Positions 1-7,760 of a DNA stretch of 14,296 bases are shown piece by piece. This stretch comes from DASWRT01 sp036403035. GTDB lineage: Bacteria; Pseudomonadota; Alphaproteobacteria; ATCC43930; CGMCC-115725. The stretch's first letter is position 1. Each line of letters starts with the position of its first letter. The stretch covers positions 1 to 14,296 of the forward strand of contig DASWRT010000104.1 of assembly GCA_036403035.1 (NCBI GenBank), in the 5' to 3' direction. The translations under genes and the position numbers were made by a program. The notes beneath the pieces were generated by a model. The model did not search any database. It was not told the DNA's origin and worked only from the letters and a program-made list of their open reading frames with translations.

Positions 1-210
1 ACGATCAAGCGGCTGCTGGGCGCCACGCCGGGCATGGGCAAGGCGCTCGGCCTCGACGAGAAGTGGGCGTACAACGCGGTCAAGGCGGTCGGCAACTACG
101 GCGAGATCTTCGACCGCAACGTCGGCAAGGATTCGCCATTGAAGCTGGAGCGCGGGCTCAACGACCTTTGGACCCGCGGCGGCCTCATGTACGCCATGCC
201 CGTCCGCTGA
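1..210 (+). CDS. aapJ: General L-amino acid ABC transporter periplasmic binding protein, C-terminal end (partial)
   Basis: Frame 1 is open from the window edge to a TGA at 208-210, giving 69 residues of a longer protein. The tail contains WAYNAVKAVGNYGEIF, then RNVGKDSPLKLERGLNDLW, and ends in a proline-valine-arginine. This closely resembles the C-terminus of AapJ/BztA, the periplasmic binding subunit of the broad-specificity amino-acid importer AapJQMP of alphaproteobacteria. In the family, the protein binds L-amino acids in the periplasm and hands them to AapQ/AapM. The permease and ATPase genes do not follow here, and a strong terminator lies 38 nt downstream. The rest of the gene and any operon partners therefore lie outside the window, or this is a monocistronic copy. 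The identification rests on the C-terminal 69 residues only. Confidence 0.87.
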   Translation, partial: TIKRLLGATPGMGKALGLDEKWAYNAVKAVGNYGEIFDRNVGKDSPLKLERGLNDLWTRGGLMYAMPVR

Positions 211-248
211 AGACAGACGGGCGACGCGACGCGCGCCCGACAAGGCGA

Positions 249-284
249 GGCGGGCGGCTCTTCCGGGCCGCCCGCCTTTTCTTT
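249..284 (+). terminator. Intrinsic (Rho-independent) terminator of aapJ
   Basis: A perfect 10-bp GC stem, GGCGGGCGGC (249-258) pairing with GCCGCCCGCC (267-276), has an 8-nt loop and is followed directly by TTTTCTTT (277-284). It lies 38 nt after the aapJ stop. Stem, loop and T-tract all fit a classical intrinsic terminator on the plus strand. Confidence 0.93.
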
Positions 285-491
285 GCCGGCCCGTGGCCGG
301 CGGCGGAGCGGCCGGGCACGGCATCGCAGGCGACCGACGCCCCCTCCATCTCCGCGCTCCCGCGTATCGCAAGATCGGCTATGCTCCGGCGGCTCTAATG
401 GTGTCGTTCGGGTTGATCGTCGTGTTCCCGGTGCCGCTGCTCCGCCTCCATGTCCGGCAGACGTCGAAATGGCCGACGGCCGGCGGCCTCC

Positions 492-848
492 ATGACGGAT
501 GATGCGTTGTACCGCCGCCGTCTGATCCACCATTTGGCCGGCCCGATCCGCATCGCGGCCGCGCTCGGCGGCTTCGCCCTCATCGCCTTCGTCCTGCTCG
601 AAGCGCCGTGGGACGGCAGCCCGGCGCCGCCATGGATCGTCCGGTTCGAGGCGATCTGGTGCATCGCCGTGCCGTATTGGCAGTACCTCGAATACCGGCT
701 CTTCCTCGACGCGGACGCATTGCCGGCCGAGCGGGCGCATTTCGAGCACCTGCAGCGCCTCTCGGCGCGGGTGTGGCTCGGCACCGCGATCGGCCTCGGC
801 GTCCTCATCCTGCGCGGCGCGATGGGCTGCGCCGCGATGCATCCATAG
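492..848 (+). CDS. Small predicted membrane protein, function unknown
   Basis: I do not recognise the family. The 118-residue product starts MTDDALYRRRLIHHLAG and has three hydrophobic stretches. These lie at roughly residues 20-37 (IAAALGGFALIAFVLLE), 46-66 (around a tryptophan- and tyrosine-rich IWCIAVPYWQYL) and 95-115 (WLGTAIGLGVLILRG). It ends a few residues later in CAAMHP. An in-frame ATG at 450 would add 14 arginine-rich residues that look like translated non-coding sequence, so I prefer the ATG at 492. Neither start has a convincing ribosome-binding site. The hydrophobic and charged segmentation and typical proteobacterial residue use make it more credible than the overlapping frames. 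It stands alone between the aapJ terminator and the convergent metC, so context gives no functional clue. Confidence 0.6.
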   Translation: MTDDALYRRRLIHHLAGPIRIAAALGGFALIAFVLLEAPWDGSPAPPWIVRFEAIWCIAVPYWQYLEYRLFLDADALPAERAHFEHLQRLSARVWLGTAIGLGVLILRGAMGCAAMHP

Positions 849-916
849 CGTAATACCGTCGGCCTCGGTCGTTGACTGATGCCGAGCGGGTTTTGCTCAA
901 ACGCCGCACGGGCTTA

Positions 917-953
917 ACCAACGGCCGATGAGTCAAGCTCAACGGCCGTTGGT
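917..953. repeat. Inverted repeat between convergent genes, possible bidirectional terminator
   Basis: ACCAACGGCC (917-926) is a perfect inverted copy of GGCCGTTGGT (944-953), with a 17-nt loop. It sits in the 118-nt gap between the end of the membrane-protein gene and the end of metC, which converge. A transcription-stop role fits that placement. Neither side has a proper T-tract, so it may instead be a small dispersed palindrome or a protein-binding site. Confidence 0.5.
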
Positions 954-966
954 ATAACCCGCTGCT

Positions 967-2169
967 TCAGCGCAGGCGGTTGAGCCGTTCGAAGCCCGCC
1001 GCGAGGTCGTCGATCAGGTCGGCGGGGTCCTCCAGCCCGATATGCAGGCGCAGGCACGGCCCTTCCGGCTCCCAGCGGGTCGCCGTCCGGATCCGCTCGG
1101 GATGGGTCGGCAGGATCAGGCTCTCGTAGCCGCCCCAGCTCGCGCCCATGCCGAAGAGGGCAAGGCCGTCGAGCATCGCGTCGACGGCCGCCTTCGGCGC
1201 CGGCTTGAGCACCACGCCGAACAGGCCGCTCGCGCCGAGGAAATCCCGCTTCCAGAGCGCGTGGCCGGGATCGTCCGGCAGCGCCGGATAGAGCACGCGC
1301 GCCACCTCCGGCCGCTGCGTCAGCCACTCGGCGACGGCAAGCGCATTGCGCTGATGCCGGTCGAGGCGGACGCCCAGCGTGCGGAAGCCTCGGAGCGCAA
1401 GATACACGTCGTCGGGACCGGCGGTGAGGCCGAGGCCGGCGGCCATGGTGCGGACCGGGAGGAACATCTCCTCGGTCGTGACGATCATTCCGAGCATCAC
1501 GTCGGAATGGCCGACGATGTACTTCGTCGCGGCGTGGATCGACACGTCGACGCCGCGCGCGAAGGACGGAAAGAAGTACGGAGAGGCCCAGGTGTTGTCG
1601 AACAGCACCTTGGCGCCGCGAGCGTGCGCCGCCGCGGCGATCGCCGGCACGTCCTGCACCTCGAAGGTCAGCGAGCCCGGCGACTCGGTATAGACGACCT
1701 TGGTGTTCGGCCGGATGAGATCGGCGATCCCGCCGCCGATCAGCGGATCGTAATAGGTCGTTTCGACGCCGGAGCGCGGCAACACCGCGTCGCAGAAGGC
1801 ACGTGCCGGGCCATAGACCGAATCGGGCACCAGCACGTGGTCGCCGGAGCGCACGCAGGCCTGCAAGGCGGCGCAGACCGCCGCCAAGCCGGACGGCGCG
1901 AGCATTGCCCGGTAGCCGCCTTCGAGCGCGGCAACCGCCTCCTCCAGCGCGAACGTCGTCGGCGTCCCGTTGCGGCCGTAGACGGTGCTGTCGAACCGCT
2001 TGAAGCGTGTCGCTTCCCAGGCGGCAACGGTCGGGAAGGTGATCGTGGAGGCGTGATAGACCGGCGGATTGACCGCGCCATGCTGCGCCGCCGGATCGCG
2101 GCCGAGATGTGCGAGCAGCGTGTCGCGGCGAAGATCCTTGCCTTTGTCCTTCAACGGCTGGTCCTCCAT
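967..2169 (-). CDS. metC: Cystathionine beta-lyase (Cys/Met metabolism PLP-dependent enzyme)
   Basis: The product is a 400-residue PLP enzyme of the gamma family, of normal length for bacterial MetC. Visible landmarks are the phosphate and substrate loop YGRNGTPTTFALEEAVA (from Y64), APSGLAAV (91-98), the DNTW aspartate that contacts the PLP ring nitrogen (D191), and the Schiff-base lysine K216 in SIHAATKYIVGHSD. The ATKYxxGHSD signature and the C-terminal WGGYESL favour cystathionine beta-lyase over cystathionine gamma-synthase. The reaction is L-cystathionine to homocysteine, pyruvate and ammonia in the cytoplasm, feeding methionine synthesis. Such enzymes often also release sulfide from cysteine. 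The ATG lies 3 nt past the stop of the upstream dioxygenase-rhodanese gene, in the same frame, with no clear Shine-Dalgarno. Translation is therefore probably coupled. Its position after a thiol dioxygenase and persulfide-type domains supports a role in sulfur amino-acid breakdown. Confidence 0.93.
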   Translation of the reverse strand: MEDQPLKDKGKDLRRDTLLAHLGRDPAAQHGAVNPPVYHASTITFPTVAAWEATRFKRFDSTVYGRNGTPTTFALEEAVAALEGGYRAMLAPSGLAAVCAALQACVRSGDHVLVPDSVYGPARAFCDAVLPRSGVETTYYDPLIGGGIADLIRPNTKVVYTESPGSLTFEVQDVPAIAAAAHARGAKVLFDNTWASPYFFPSFARGVDVSIHAATKYIVGHSDVMLGMIVTTEEMFLPVRTMAAGLGLTAGPDDVYLALRGFRTLGVRLDRHQRNALAVAEWLTQRPEVARVLYPALPDDPGHALWKRDFLGASGLFGVVLKPAPKAAVDAMLDGLALFGMGASWGGYESLILPTHPERIRTATRWEPEGPCLRLHIGLEDPADLIDDLAAGFERLNRLR

Positions 2170-2172
2170 CGG

Positions 2173-4365
2173 TCAGCGAAAGGTACGGAAGCGCGCGTCG
2201 CCGTCGCGCTCGATCTGCGTCACGAGATCGACTTCCCAGCGGAGATAATCCTGCATCGCCGCCTCGACGCCGTCGCGCCGGTCGTAGGGGCGATACCAGA
2301 CGTCGTCCGGGGTGTCGGTAAGGTTCTCCTCTCCCCCCGCGAGCGGCAGGCCGGCGGCCCGCCACGCCTCGGTGCCGCCGGCCAGCACGTGCACCGGCCG
2401 GGTCGGCGCCGCCGCGGCAAGGTCCGCGGCGGCGACGCGGGCCAGCACGCCGTCGGGCGAGGTCAGGACGAGGGCGCCGGAGCCCGGCAGGCGCGCCACG
2501 CTGTCGGCGAAGCGCGACCGCACCGCGAACCAGGCGCCGGGAATATGGGCTTCGCGATAGTCGAGGCTGCTCGCGAGGTCGACGACGACCGCCACACCCT
2601 CCTTCATCATTTCGTCGAGCGTGGCCGGCGCGACCGCCGCGACCCCGCGCGGCGGCAGGCCGAAGACCGGCGTCCGCTCCGCGCCGACCTCCAGCGGCTC
2701 GCCGAGCAGGGCGTCGGCAAGGACATAGACGTCGTCCCATCCCATCTGCACGAGCCAGGAGGCGGTCATCGTCGCGCGCACCCCGTCGCCGCCGTCGGCG
2801 AGCACCAGACGCGCATTCCGCGTCCCGACATAGGAGTCGGTAGCCTGCACGAGTTGGCCGCCCGGCGCCGAACGCGCGCCCGGCAGATGGCCGGCGGCGT
2901 ATTCCCCGGGGCTGCGCACATCGAGCAGATAGAGCGAGCGGGTCTCGCGCTCGGCCTCGAAGCGGTGCAGCGCGGCATGATCGATGCGGCGGACGCCGAA
3001 GCGCTCCGCGACCCGCGCGGCGGCCTGCTTCGCCCGCGCGAGACCCTCGGGAGAAGGGTCCGGCGCATGGCGCCGCTTCCCGTGCTCCAGCGCGAAGCCG
3101 GCGAGATGCCAGCCCATCGTGCCGTTCTTCAGCGCGGCGACGCGGTTCGGCAGGCCGGCATCGATCAGCGACTGCGCGCCGATGATGCTGCGCGTCCGCC
3201 CGGCGCAGTTAACGACCACCAGGGTATCCGGCGATTTCACGAGGTCGTGCACGCGGTACACCAGCTCGGCGCCCGGACAGTCGATCCCGCCGGGGATGCT
3301 CATGACCCGGTACTCGGACATCGGCCGGCTGTCGAGGATCAGCACGTCCTCTCCGGCGTCGAGCTTCGCCTTCAGCTCGGCGGCGTCGAGCCGAGGCGTG
3401 TCGCAGCGGTGCTCGACGAACTCGCCGAACGCCTTGCTCGGCACGTAGACTCCGCTGAACAGCTCGTGGCCGGCGGCACGCCATCCGGCGACGCCGCCTT
3501 TCAGCACGGCGACGTTGCCGTATCCGAAATCGAGCAGCCGGCCGGCGGCCTTCTGCGCGAGCCCGCCGTCCGCGCTGCCGTGCTCGTCGCAGACCACGAT
3601 CCGCGTGCCGCGCCGCGGCACCAGCGCGGCGAGCCGGATCTCCAGGCGGCTCAGCGGCAGGGAGGCGGCGAGCAGCAGATGGCCTTGCGCGAAGAGTCCT
3701 TCCTCGCGGACGTCGAGGACCGCCAGTTCTGCGCCGTCGCCCAGCATCGCCTTCAGCTCGCCCGGCGGCACTTCCGGCGCGGAGATGCCGGGGTTGGCCG
3801 GAAAGATCGTGTAGGGGCCGCCGGAGGCCGAGGCGAAATTGATCCGCTCCGGCAGGCGCTCCAGGCTGAGCCCGTACATGTGGAGGTGGAGCGACGGCTC
3901 GGCGCCGATCACCTCGATCGTATGGAAGTCGTCGGGCCTGAAGGCGACCGCGTTGCCCTTCACGACGGTCAGCTCGCCGGTGCGCCGCAGCGTCCCCTGC
4001 CCCGGCGTCGAGCGGTTGTCGGTGCGCTCGTAGAAGACGTTGTGTTCCCGCCCGTAGACGCCGGCGATCACCGCCCAGGTCGTGTGGTTGTGCGGCGGCT
4101 GCGCCTTGCCCGGCATGCCCGCGGAGGCATAGAGCGCGAAGCGGTGGTCGGGGTCTTCGGCAAGGCGGTAGAGGCGGGCCTGCCTGCCGTCCGGCACGGC
4201 GAACTGCTCGGGCGGAAACAGCTCGGTCCGGCCGGCGAGGTCGATCACGAGGCCCTTGATGTCGTCGAGCGCGGCGCCGGTGATCCCTTTTCCGTGCTCG
4301 ACCGCGCGGATCCGCGCGATCGTCTCGGCCACCGCCGCGTGGCGCCGCTCCATCACCGAGAGCAT
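2173..4365 (-). CDS. Thiol dioxygenase (cysteine dioxygenase-like cupin) fused to four rhodanese domains
   Basis: A 730-residue multidomain protein. Residues 1-190 form a cupin of the cysteine dioxygenase type: HNHTTWAV gives H92 and H94, and DDFHTIEV gives H148, the three-histidine iron site. YGREHNVFYER and a late LHMYG tyrosine also match the family. Four rhodanese domains follow at about 195-300, 325-430, 455-555 and 575-680, then a 50-residue tail. Domain 1 (VVCDEHGS, C259) and domain 2 (VVNCAGRTRS, C387) keep an active-site cysteine. Domains 3 (LADGGDGVR) and 4 (LTSPDGVLAR) lack it and may be structural. Family knowledge implies oxidation of cysteine or a related thiol to a sulfinate and sulfane-sulfur transfer by the active rhodaneses; the true substrate is unknown. 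I chose ATG 4365 because GGAGGAGGGA lies just upstream. The in-frame ATG at 4395 has no such site. metC follows at 3 nt, indicating an operon. Confidence 0.9.
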   Translation of the reverse strand: MLSVMERRHAAVAETIARIRAVEHGKGITGAALDDIKGLVIDLAGRTELFPPEQFAVPDGRQARLYRLAEDPDHRFALYASAGMPGKAQPPHNHTTWAVIAGVYGREHNVFYERTDNRSTPGQGTLRRTGELTVVKGNAVAFRPDDFHTIEVIGAEPSLHLHMYGLSLERLPERINFASASGGPYTIFPANPGISAPEVPPGELKAMLGDGAELAVLDVREEGLFAQGHLLLAASLPLSRLEIRLAALVPRRGTRIVVCDEHGSADGGLAQKAAGRLLDFGYGNVAVLKGGVAGWRAAGHELFSGVYVPSKAFGEFVEHRCDTPRLDAAELKAKLDAGEDVLILDSRPMSEYRVMSIPGGIDCPGAELVYRVHDLVKSPDTLVVVNCAGRTRSIIGAQSLIDAGLPNRVAALKNGTMGWHLAGFALEHGKRRHAPDPSPEGLARAKQAAARVAERFGVRRIDHAALHRFEAERETRSLYLLDVRSPGEYAAGHLPGARSAPGGQLVQATDSYVGTRNARLVLADGGDGVRATMTASWLVQMGWDDVYVLADALLGEPLEVGAERTPVFGLPPRGVAAVAPATLDEMMKEGVAVVVDLASSLDYREAHIPGAWFAVRSRFADSVARLPGSGALVLTSPDGVLARVAAADLAAAAPTRPVHVLAGGTEAWRAAGLPLAGGEENLTDTPDDVWYRPYDRRDGVEAAMQDYLRWEVDLVTQIERDGDARFRTFR

Positions 4366-4370
4366 GGCTT

Positions 4371-4380
4371 TCCCTCCTCC
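4371..4380 (-). promoter_or_regulatory. Shine-Dalgarno that fixes the start of the dioxygenase-rhodanese gene
   Basis: On the minus strand GGAGGAGGGA is followed by AAGCC and then ATG at 4365. This spacing is right for ribosome binding and favours this start over the ATG 30 nt upstream. Confidence 0.8.
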
Positions 4381-4547
4381 GCCTCGATTCGCCAACGCCG
4401 TCCGTTCCGGCCGACGGCCGGGAACAAGCTACGCCACCGCCAGCGTACTACGCCAGGGTGCAGCCGACCGGCGACCCGGTGCAAGCTCGATGGGGTTTCG
4501 GACGCGAGGCCGCGGTCGATGCCGCATTCAATACAGCCCGGCCGCCG

Positions 4548-4769
4548 TCACGACGGCATGGCGTCGTCCTCCTCCTCCGAGACGGCGAGGGTGGTGGCCT
4601 TGTCGTCGTAATCGTTGCCGAGGCTGACCAGCGTCGCCCGTTGGTCCGGGTCGCCGGTCGCGTTCGCCATCCGGAAACACTGCTGCGCCTTCGTCCGGAA
4701 GTAGTCGACGTCCACCACGACGAAATCCTGATCGGTCTGCGGCGGCGAGGGCATGCCGATATTGCGCAT
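4548..4769 (-). CDS. Small conserved-type hypothetical protein (73 aa)
   Basis: A short soluble protein beginning MRNIGMPSPPQTDQDFVVV. Its central part, YFRTKAQQCFRMANATGDP followed by RATLVSLGNDYDDKA, recalls the many small alphaproteobacterial proteins with a tyrosine, KAxxC and a predicted helical pair. I recall that group by pattern only; no function is established for it. The start is well supported: AAGGAGGT at 4775-4782 lies 5 nt before the ATG, one of the best ribosome-binding sites in the window. The C-terminus is acidic (VSEEEDDAMPS). The gene lies 182 nt upstream of the dioxygenase-rhodanese gene on the same strand and diverges from the ABC exporter, so it may head the sulfur operon or be transcribed alone. 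No signal peptide or membrane segment is seen. Confidence 0.75.
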   Translation of the reverse strand: MRNIGMPSPPQTDQDFVVVDVDYFRTKAQQCFRMANATGDPDQRATLVSLGNDYDDKATTLAVSEEEDDAMPS

Positions 4770-4774
4770 CGCGG

Positions 4775-4782
4775 ACCTCCTT
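4775..4782 (-). promoter_or_regulatory. Strong Shine-Dalgarno of the 73-aa gene
   Basis: AAGGAGGT on the minus strand, an extended match to the 16S anti-Shine-Dalgarno, lies 5 nt before the ATG at 4769. It is the main evidence that this small frame is translated. Confidence 0.8.
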
Positions 4783-4967
4783 CTTTTCCACCAACAGCCG
4801 TACGTCGGCGCCGGTCCGAATCTCGCGACCTGTTCGATGTGGGCGGAAGCCGATGAACCGGACGTTCACTCGGTACGTTCTCGCCGCATGCGTGATACCG
4901 CGCAGCAGCACCCCGTCGCCGCAATCGGGCCGAACGGCCGGCGCGAGCGTTCTAATCGTTTGTGAGT

Positions 4968-7754
4968 ATGAAGAAGCGAACCGAACCCGGCTTTCTCGAC
5001 AAGGCAGCGGCGGCGATCCGCCGGTCCGCGCGCCTGCTGACCCGCGGATGGCAGCCGTCGGGGAACGGCGGCGACGACGGCGCGGACAGGCTGGAGCCGA
5101 CGATCTACCGGTTCGTGCTGCGGCACAGCCTCCGGGATCAGGTGTTCCTGGTCATCCTGACGCTGGTGTCGTTCCCGTTCCTCTACTACTCGCTCGACCT
5201 GCCGAAGACGATCGTGAACCGCGCGATCGGCGGCAAGCACTTCCCGCAGAAGCTGCTGTGGTGGGAGTTCGATCAGATCCCGTACCTTGCGATCATGTGC
5301 GGGGTCTTCCTCGCGATGGTCGTGATCAACGGCTGGTTCAAGTACTACATCAACGTCAAGAAGGGGCAGACGGGCGAGCGGATGCTGCGGCGCCTCCGCT
5401 ACGAGCTGTACTGGCGGATCCTGCGATTTCCGGCGCAGCACTTCAGCCGGACCTCGACCGGCGAGCTGATCGCGATGGTGACGGCCGAACTGGAGCCGGT
5501 CGGCGGCTTCATCGGCGACGCCTTCGCGCTGCCGGTGTTCCAGGGCGGCACGCTGCTGACGATCCTGGTCTTCATGTTCGTGCAGGACCCGGTGCTCGGC
5601 GGCGCCGCGGTCGCGCTCTACCCGATCCAGGGCTACGTCATCCCGAAGCTGCAACGGAAGGTCCGGGCGCTCGGCCGCGAGCGCGTGCGCAAGATGCGCA
5701 AGCTCTCCGATCGGATCGGCGAGTCGATCGCCGCGCGCGTCGACATCCACGTCAACGACCACGCGCCCTACCAGCTCGCCGACGTTTCGGCGCGACTGGG
5801 CACGATCTACGACATCCGCTTCGAGATCTACAACCGCAAGTTCTTCGTCAAGTTCCTCAACAACTTCATCGGCCAGCTCACGCCGTTCTTCTTCTACGCG
5901 ATCGGCGGGTATCTGGTGATCGCGGGCAACCTGTCGTTCGGCGCGCTCGTCGCCGTGCTCGCCGCCTACAAGGACCTGTCGTCGCCCTGGAAGGAACTGC
6001 TCGACTTCTACCAGCAGCAGCAGGACGTCGCGATCAAGTACGAGCAGGTCGTCGAGCAGTTCCAGGTACCGGCGATGCTCGACCCCAAGATGCAGCTCGA
6101 CGAACCGGAGCGGATCGAGCCGCTCTCCGGCGAGATCGTCGCGGCGAACGTGACGCTGGCCGATATCGACGGCGCGCCTCTCGTGCAGGGCGTGAGCTTC
6201 TCGGCGCCGCTAGGCGAGCACCTCGCGCTCGTCGGCCCGAGCAACAGCGGCAAGGACGAGCTGGCGACGATGCTGGCGCGCGTCGTCGTGCCGACGGCCG
6301 GGCGGATCACGATCGGCGGACAGGACATCAACACGCTGCCGGTCGCCGTCACCGGGCGGCGGATCGGCTATGTCGGACCCGTCACCACGCTGTTCGCGGA
6401 GAGCGTACGGGACAATCTGCTGATCGGACTGCGCCACCGTCCGTTGAGCGATTCCGTCGCCGACCGCGGCGACGCAAGCGACGCGGAGCGCCGGGCGCGC
6501 AAGCACGCGCTCGTCGAGGCGCACGAGGCCGGAAATATCGATTACGACATCGCGGCCGATTGGATCGACTACGCGCAGGCGGGCGTCGAGGACGAGGCCG
6601 GGCTGCGGCAACGCATCCGGGAGGTGCTGACGCTCGTCGAGCTTGAGGCCGATGTGCACGCGATGGGGCTGCGCGGCCGGCTCGACCCGGCGCGGCAGCC
6701 GGACGCGGCGGAGCGGCTTATCGAGGCGCGGCGCGAGCTGGACGCGCGCCTCGCCGGCTCCGACCTTGCGCGCTGCGTCGAGCGGTTCGACCCGCAGCGG
6801 TACAACCGGCACGCGACCATCGCGGAGAACCTGCTCTTCGGCACGCCCGTCGGCCGCACGTTCGCCGACGAGCATCTGCCCAGGCAGTCCTATGTGCGGC
6901 GGGTGCTCGACGAGACCGGGCTGGCAGGCGACCTGCTGCGCGTCGGCAGCGAGATCGCCGGGACGATGGTCGAGCTGTTCGGCGACCTGCGCGCGGACCA
7001 CGAGTTCTTCGAACAGTTCAGCTTCGTCAGCGCCGAGGACCTCCCCGCCGTCGAGGCGATCCTCGGCAGGCTGGAGAAAAGCGAAGGCCCGGCGTCGCTG
7101 CCCAAGGACGACCGCGAGATGCTGCTGTCGCTCGCCTTCAAGATCGTCGTCGCGCGGCACCGCCTCGACCTGATCGACGACGCGTTGCAGGAAAGGATCG
7201 TCGAGGTGCGGCACCGCTTCGCCGAGGGGCTGCCGGAGGACCTGCGCGACGCGATCGAGTTCTTCGATCCCGACGAATACAACAGCTCGGCGACGCTGGA
7301 GGAAAACGTCCTGTTCGGCAAGGTCGCCGCCACCGAGAGCGCGGACCGGGAGCACCTGCGCGAACTCATCGCCGAGGTGCTGGATGCGCTCGGGCTGCAC
7401 GACCTCGTGATCGAGACCGGGCTCGGCTACCATGTCGGCACCGGCGGCTCGCGGCTCTCGCCGGCGCAGCGCCAGAAGGTGGCGATCGGCCGCGCGGTGC
7501 TGAAGCGGCCGGACCTCCTGGTGCTGAACGAGGCGACGGCGGTCCTCGACGGGCCGTCGCAGAACGCCGTGCTGGACGGTGTCAGGCGCGAGTTCGAGGG
7601 GCGCGGCATCGTCTGGAGCCTGCACCGCGCCGGGCTCGCGCGGAATTTCCACCGCGTGCTGGTGATGAGCGGCGGCATGCTCGCCGAACAGGGAACGTTC
7701 GACGAGCTGGAGGCGCCGGAGGGCACGATCGCGCAGCTCATGGCAGCCGAGTGA
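4968..7754 (+). CDS. Type I ABC exporter (membrane plus ATPase) with a large insertion in the nucleotide-binding domain
   Basis: A 928-residue half-transporter. About six membrane segments lie near residues 58-78, 106-125, 190-207, 208-228, 299-320 and 322-338, followed by an ATPase domain from about 385. Exporters of this type usually have near 600 residues. The excess is an insertion of roughly 340 residues between the Q-loop region and the signature. ATPase motifs are atypical. The P-loop GPSNSGKD has Asp after K429. The Q-loop glutamine is replaced (YVGPVTTLF). The signature is LSPAQ (830-834). Walker B is LLVLNE, with Asn854 for Asp, although catalytic Glu855 and the H-loop His886 remain. 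The inserted region repeats the post-Q-loop motif (see repeat entries). The substrate is unknown. ATG 4968 is preferred; GTG 4962 in the same frame adds two residues, and neither has a good ribosome-binding site. It diverges from the 73-aa gene across 198 nt. Confidence 0.88.
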   Translation: MKKRTEPGFLDKAAAAIRRSARLLTRGWQPSGNGGDDGADRLEPTIYRFVLRHSLRDQVFLVILTLVSFPFLYYSLDLPKTIVNRAIGGKHFPQKLLWWEFDQIPYLAIMCGVFLAMVVINGWFKYYINVKKGQTGERMLRRLRYELYWRILRFPAQHFSRTSTGELIAMVTAELEPVGGFIGDAFALPVFQGGTLLTILVFMFVQDPVLGGAAVALYPIQGYVIPKLQRKVRALGRERVRKMRKLSDRIGESIAARVDIHVNDHAPYQLADVSARLGTIYDIRFEIYNRKFFVKFLNNFIGQLTPFFFYAIGGYLVIAGNLSFGALVAVLAAYKDLSSPWKELLDFYQQQQDVAIKYEQVVEQFQVPAMLDPKMQLDEPERIEPLSGEIVAANVTLADIDGAPLVQGVSFSAPLGEHLALVGPSNSGKDELATMLARVVVPTAGRITIGGQDINTLPVAVTGRRIGYVGPVTTLFAESVRDNLLIGLRHRPLSDSVADRGDASDAERRARKHALVEAHEAGNIDYDIAADWIDYAQAGVEDEAGLRQRIREVLTLVELEADVHAMGLRGRLDPARQPDAAERLIEARRELDARLAGSDLARCVERFDPQRYNRHATIAENLLFGTPVGRTFADEHLPRQSYVRRVLDETGLAGDLLRVGSEIAGTMVELFGDLRADHEFFEQFSFVSAEDLPAVEAILGRLEKSEGPASLPKDDREMLLSLAFKIVVARHRLDLIDDALQERIVEVRHRFAEGLPEDLRDAIEFFDPDEYNSSATLEENVLFGKVAATESADREHLRELIAEVLDALGLHDLVIETGLGYHVGTGGSRLSPAQRQKVAIGRAVLKRPDLLVLNEATAVLDGPSQNAVLDGVRREFEGRGIVWSLHRAGLARNFHRVLVMSGGMLAEQGTFDELEAPEGTIAQLMAAE
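6786..6842 (+). repeat. Copy 1 of a coding repeat inside the ABC exporter ATPase domain
   Basis: Encodes FDPQRYNRHATIAENLLFG. It pairs with copy 2 at 7263-7319, 159 codons downstream. Shared residues are FDP, YN, AT, EN, LFG. The last nine positions also resemble the normal post-Q-loop motif SVRDNLLIG at 6402-6428, so the segment seems to have arisen by internal duplication of ATPase-domain sequence. Confidence 0.75.
7263..7319 (+). repeat. Copy 2 of the coding repeat inside the ABC exporter ATPase domain
   Basis: Encodes FDPDEYNSSATLEENVLFG. It is similar to copy 1 at the protein level but clearly diverged in DNA, so the duplication is old. It lies about 45 codons before the ABC signature, which is the normal distance of this motif from the signature. 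This copy may therefore be the one acting in the folded ATPase domain. Confidence 0.75.
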
Positions 7755-7760
7755 AGGGTA

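Noticed and set aside
914..2740. Minus-strand 608-codon frame overlapping metC and the rhodanese gene
   Set aside because: It is a frame-shifted reading of two real genes, dominated by Arg, Gly and Ala.
2173..4365. Frameshift or gene fusion artefact joining separate cupin and rhodanese genes
   Set aside because: The frame is continuous, linkers are normal, and domain order is coherent over 730 residues with no internal stop or restart signal.
1042..4611. Open plus-strand frame of 1189 codons opposite metC and the dioxygenase-rhodanese gene
   Set aside because: It is antisense to two clearly recognisable enzymes, is extremely rich in Arg, His, Gly and Ala, and shows no domain. Long antisense frames are expected in high-GC DNA.
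4853..6646. Plus-strand 597-codon frame overlapping the exporter
   Set aside because: It is a shifted frame of the exporter with an arginine-rich, low-complexity product, whereas the other frame has membrane segments and ATPase motifs.
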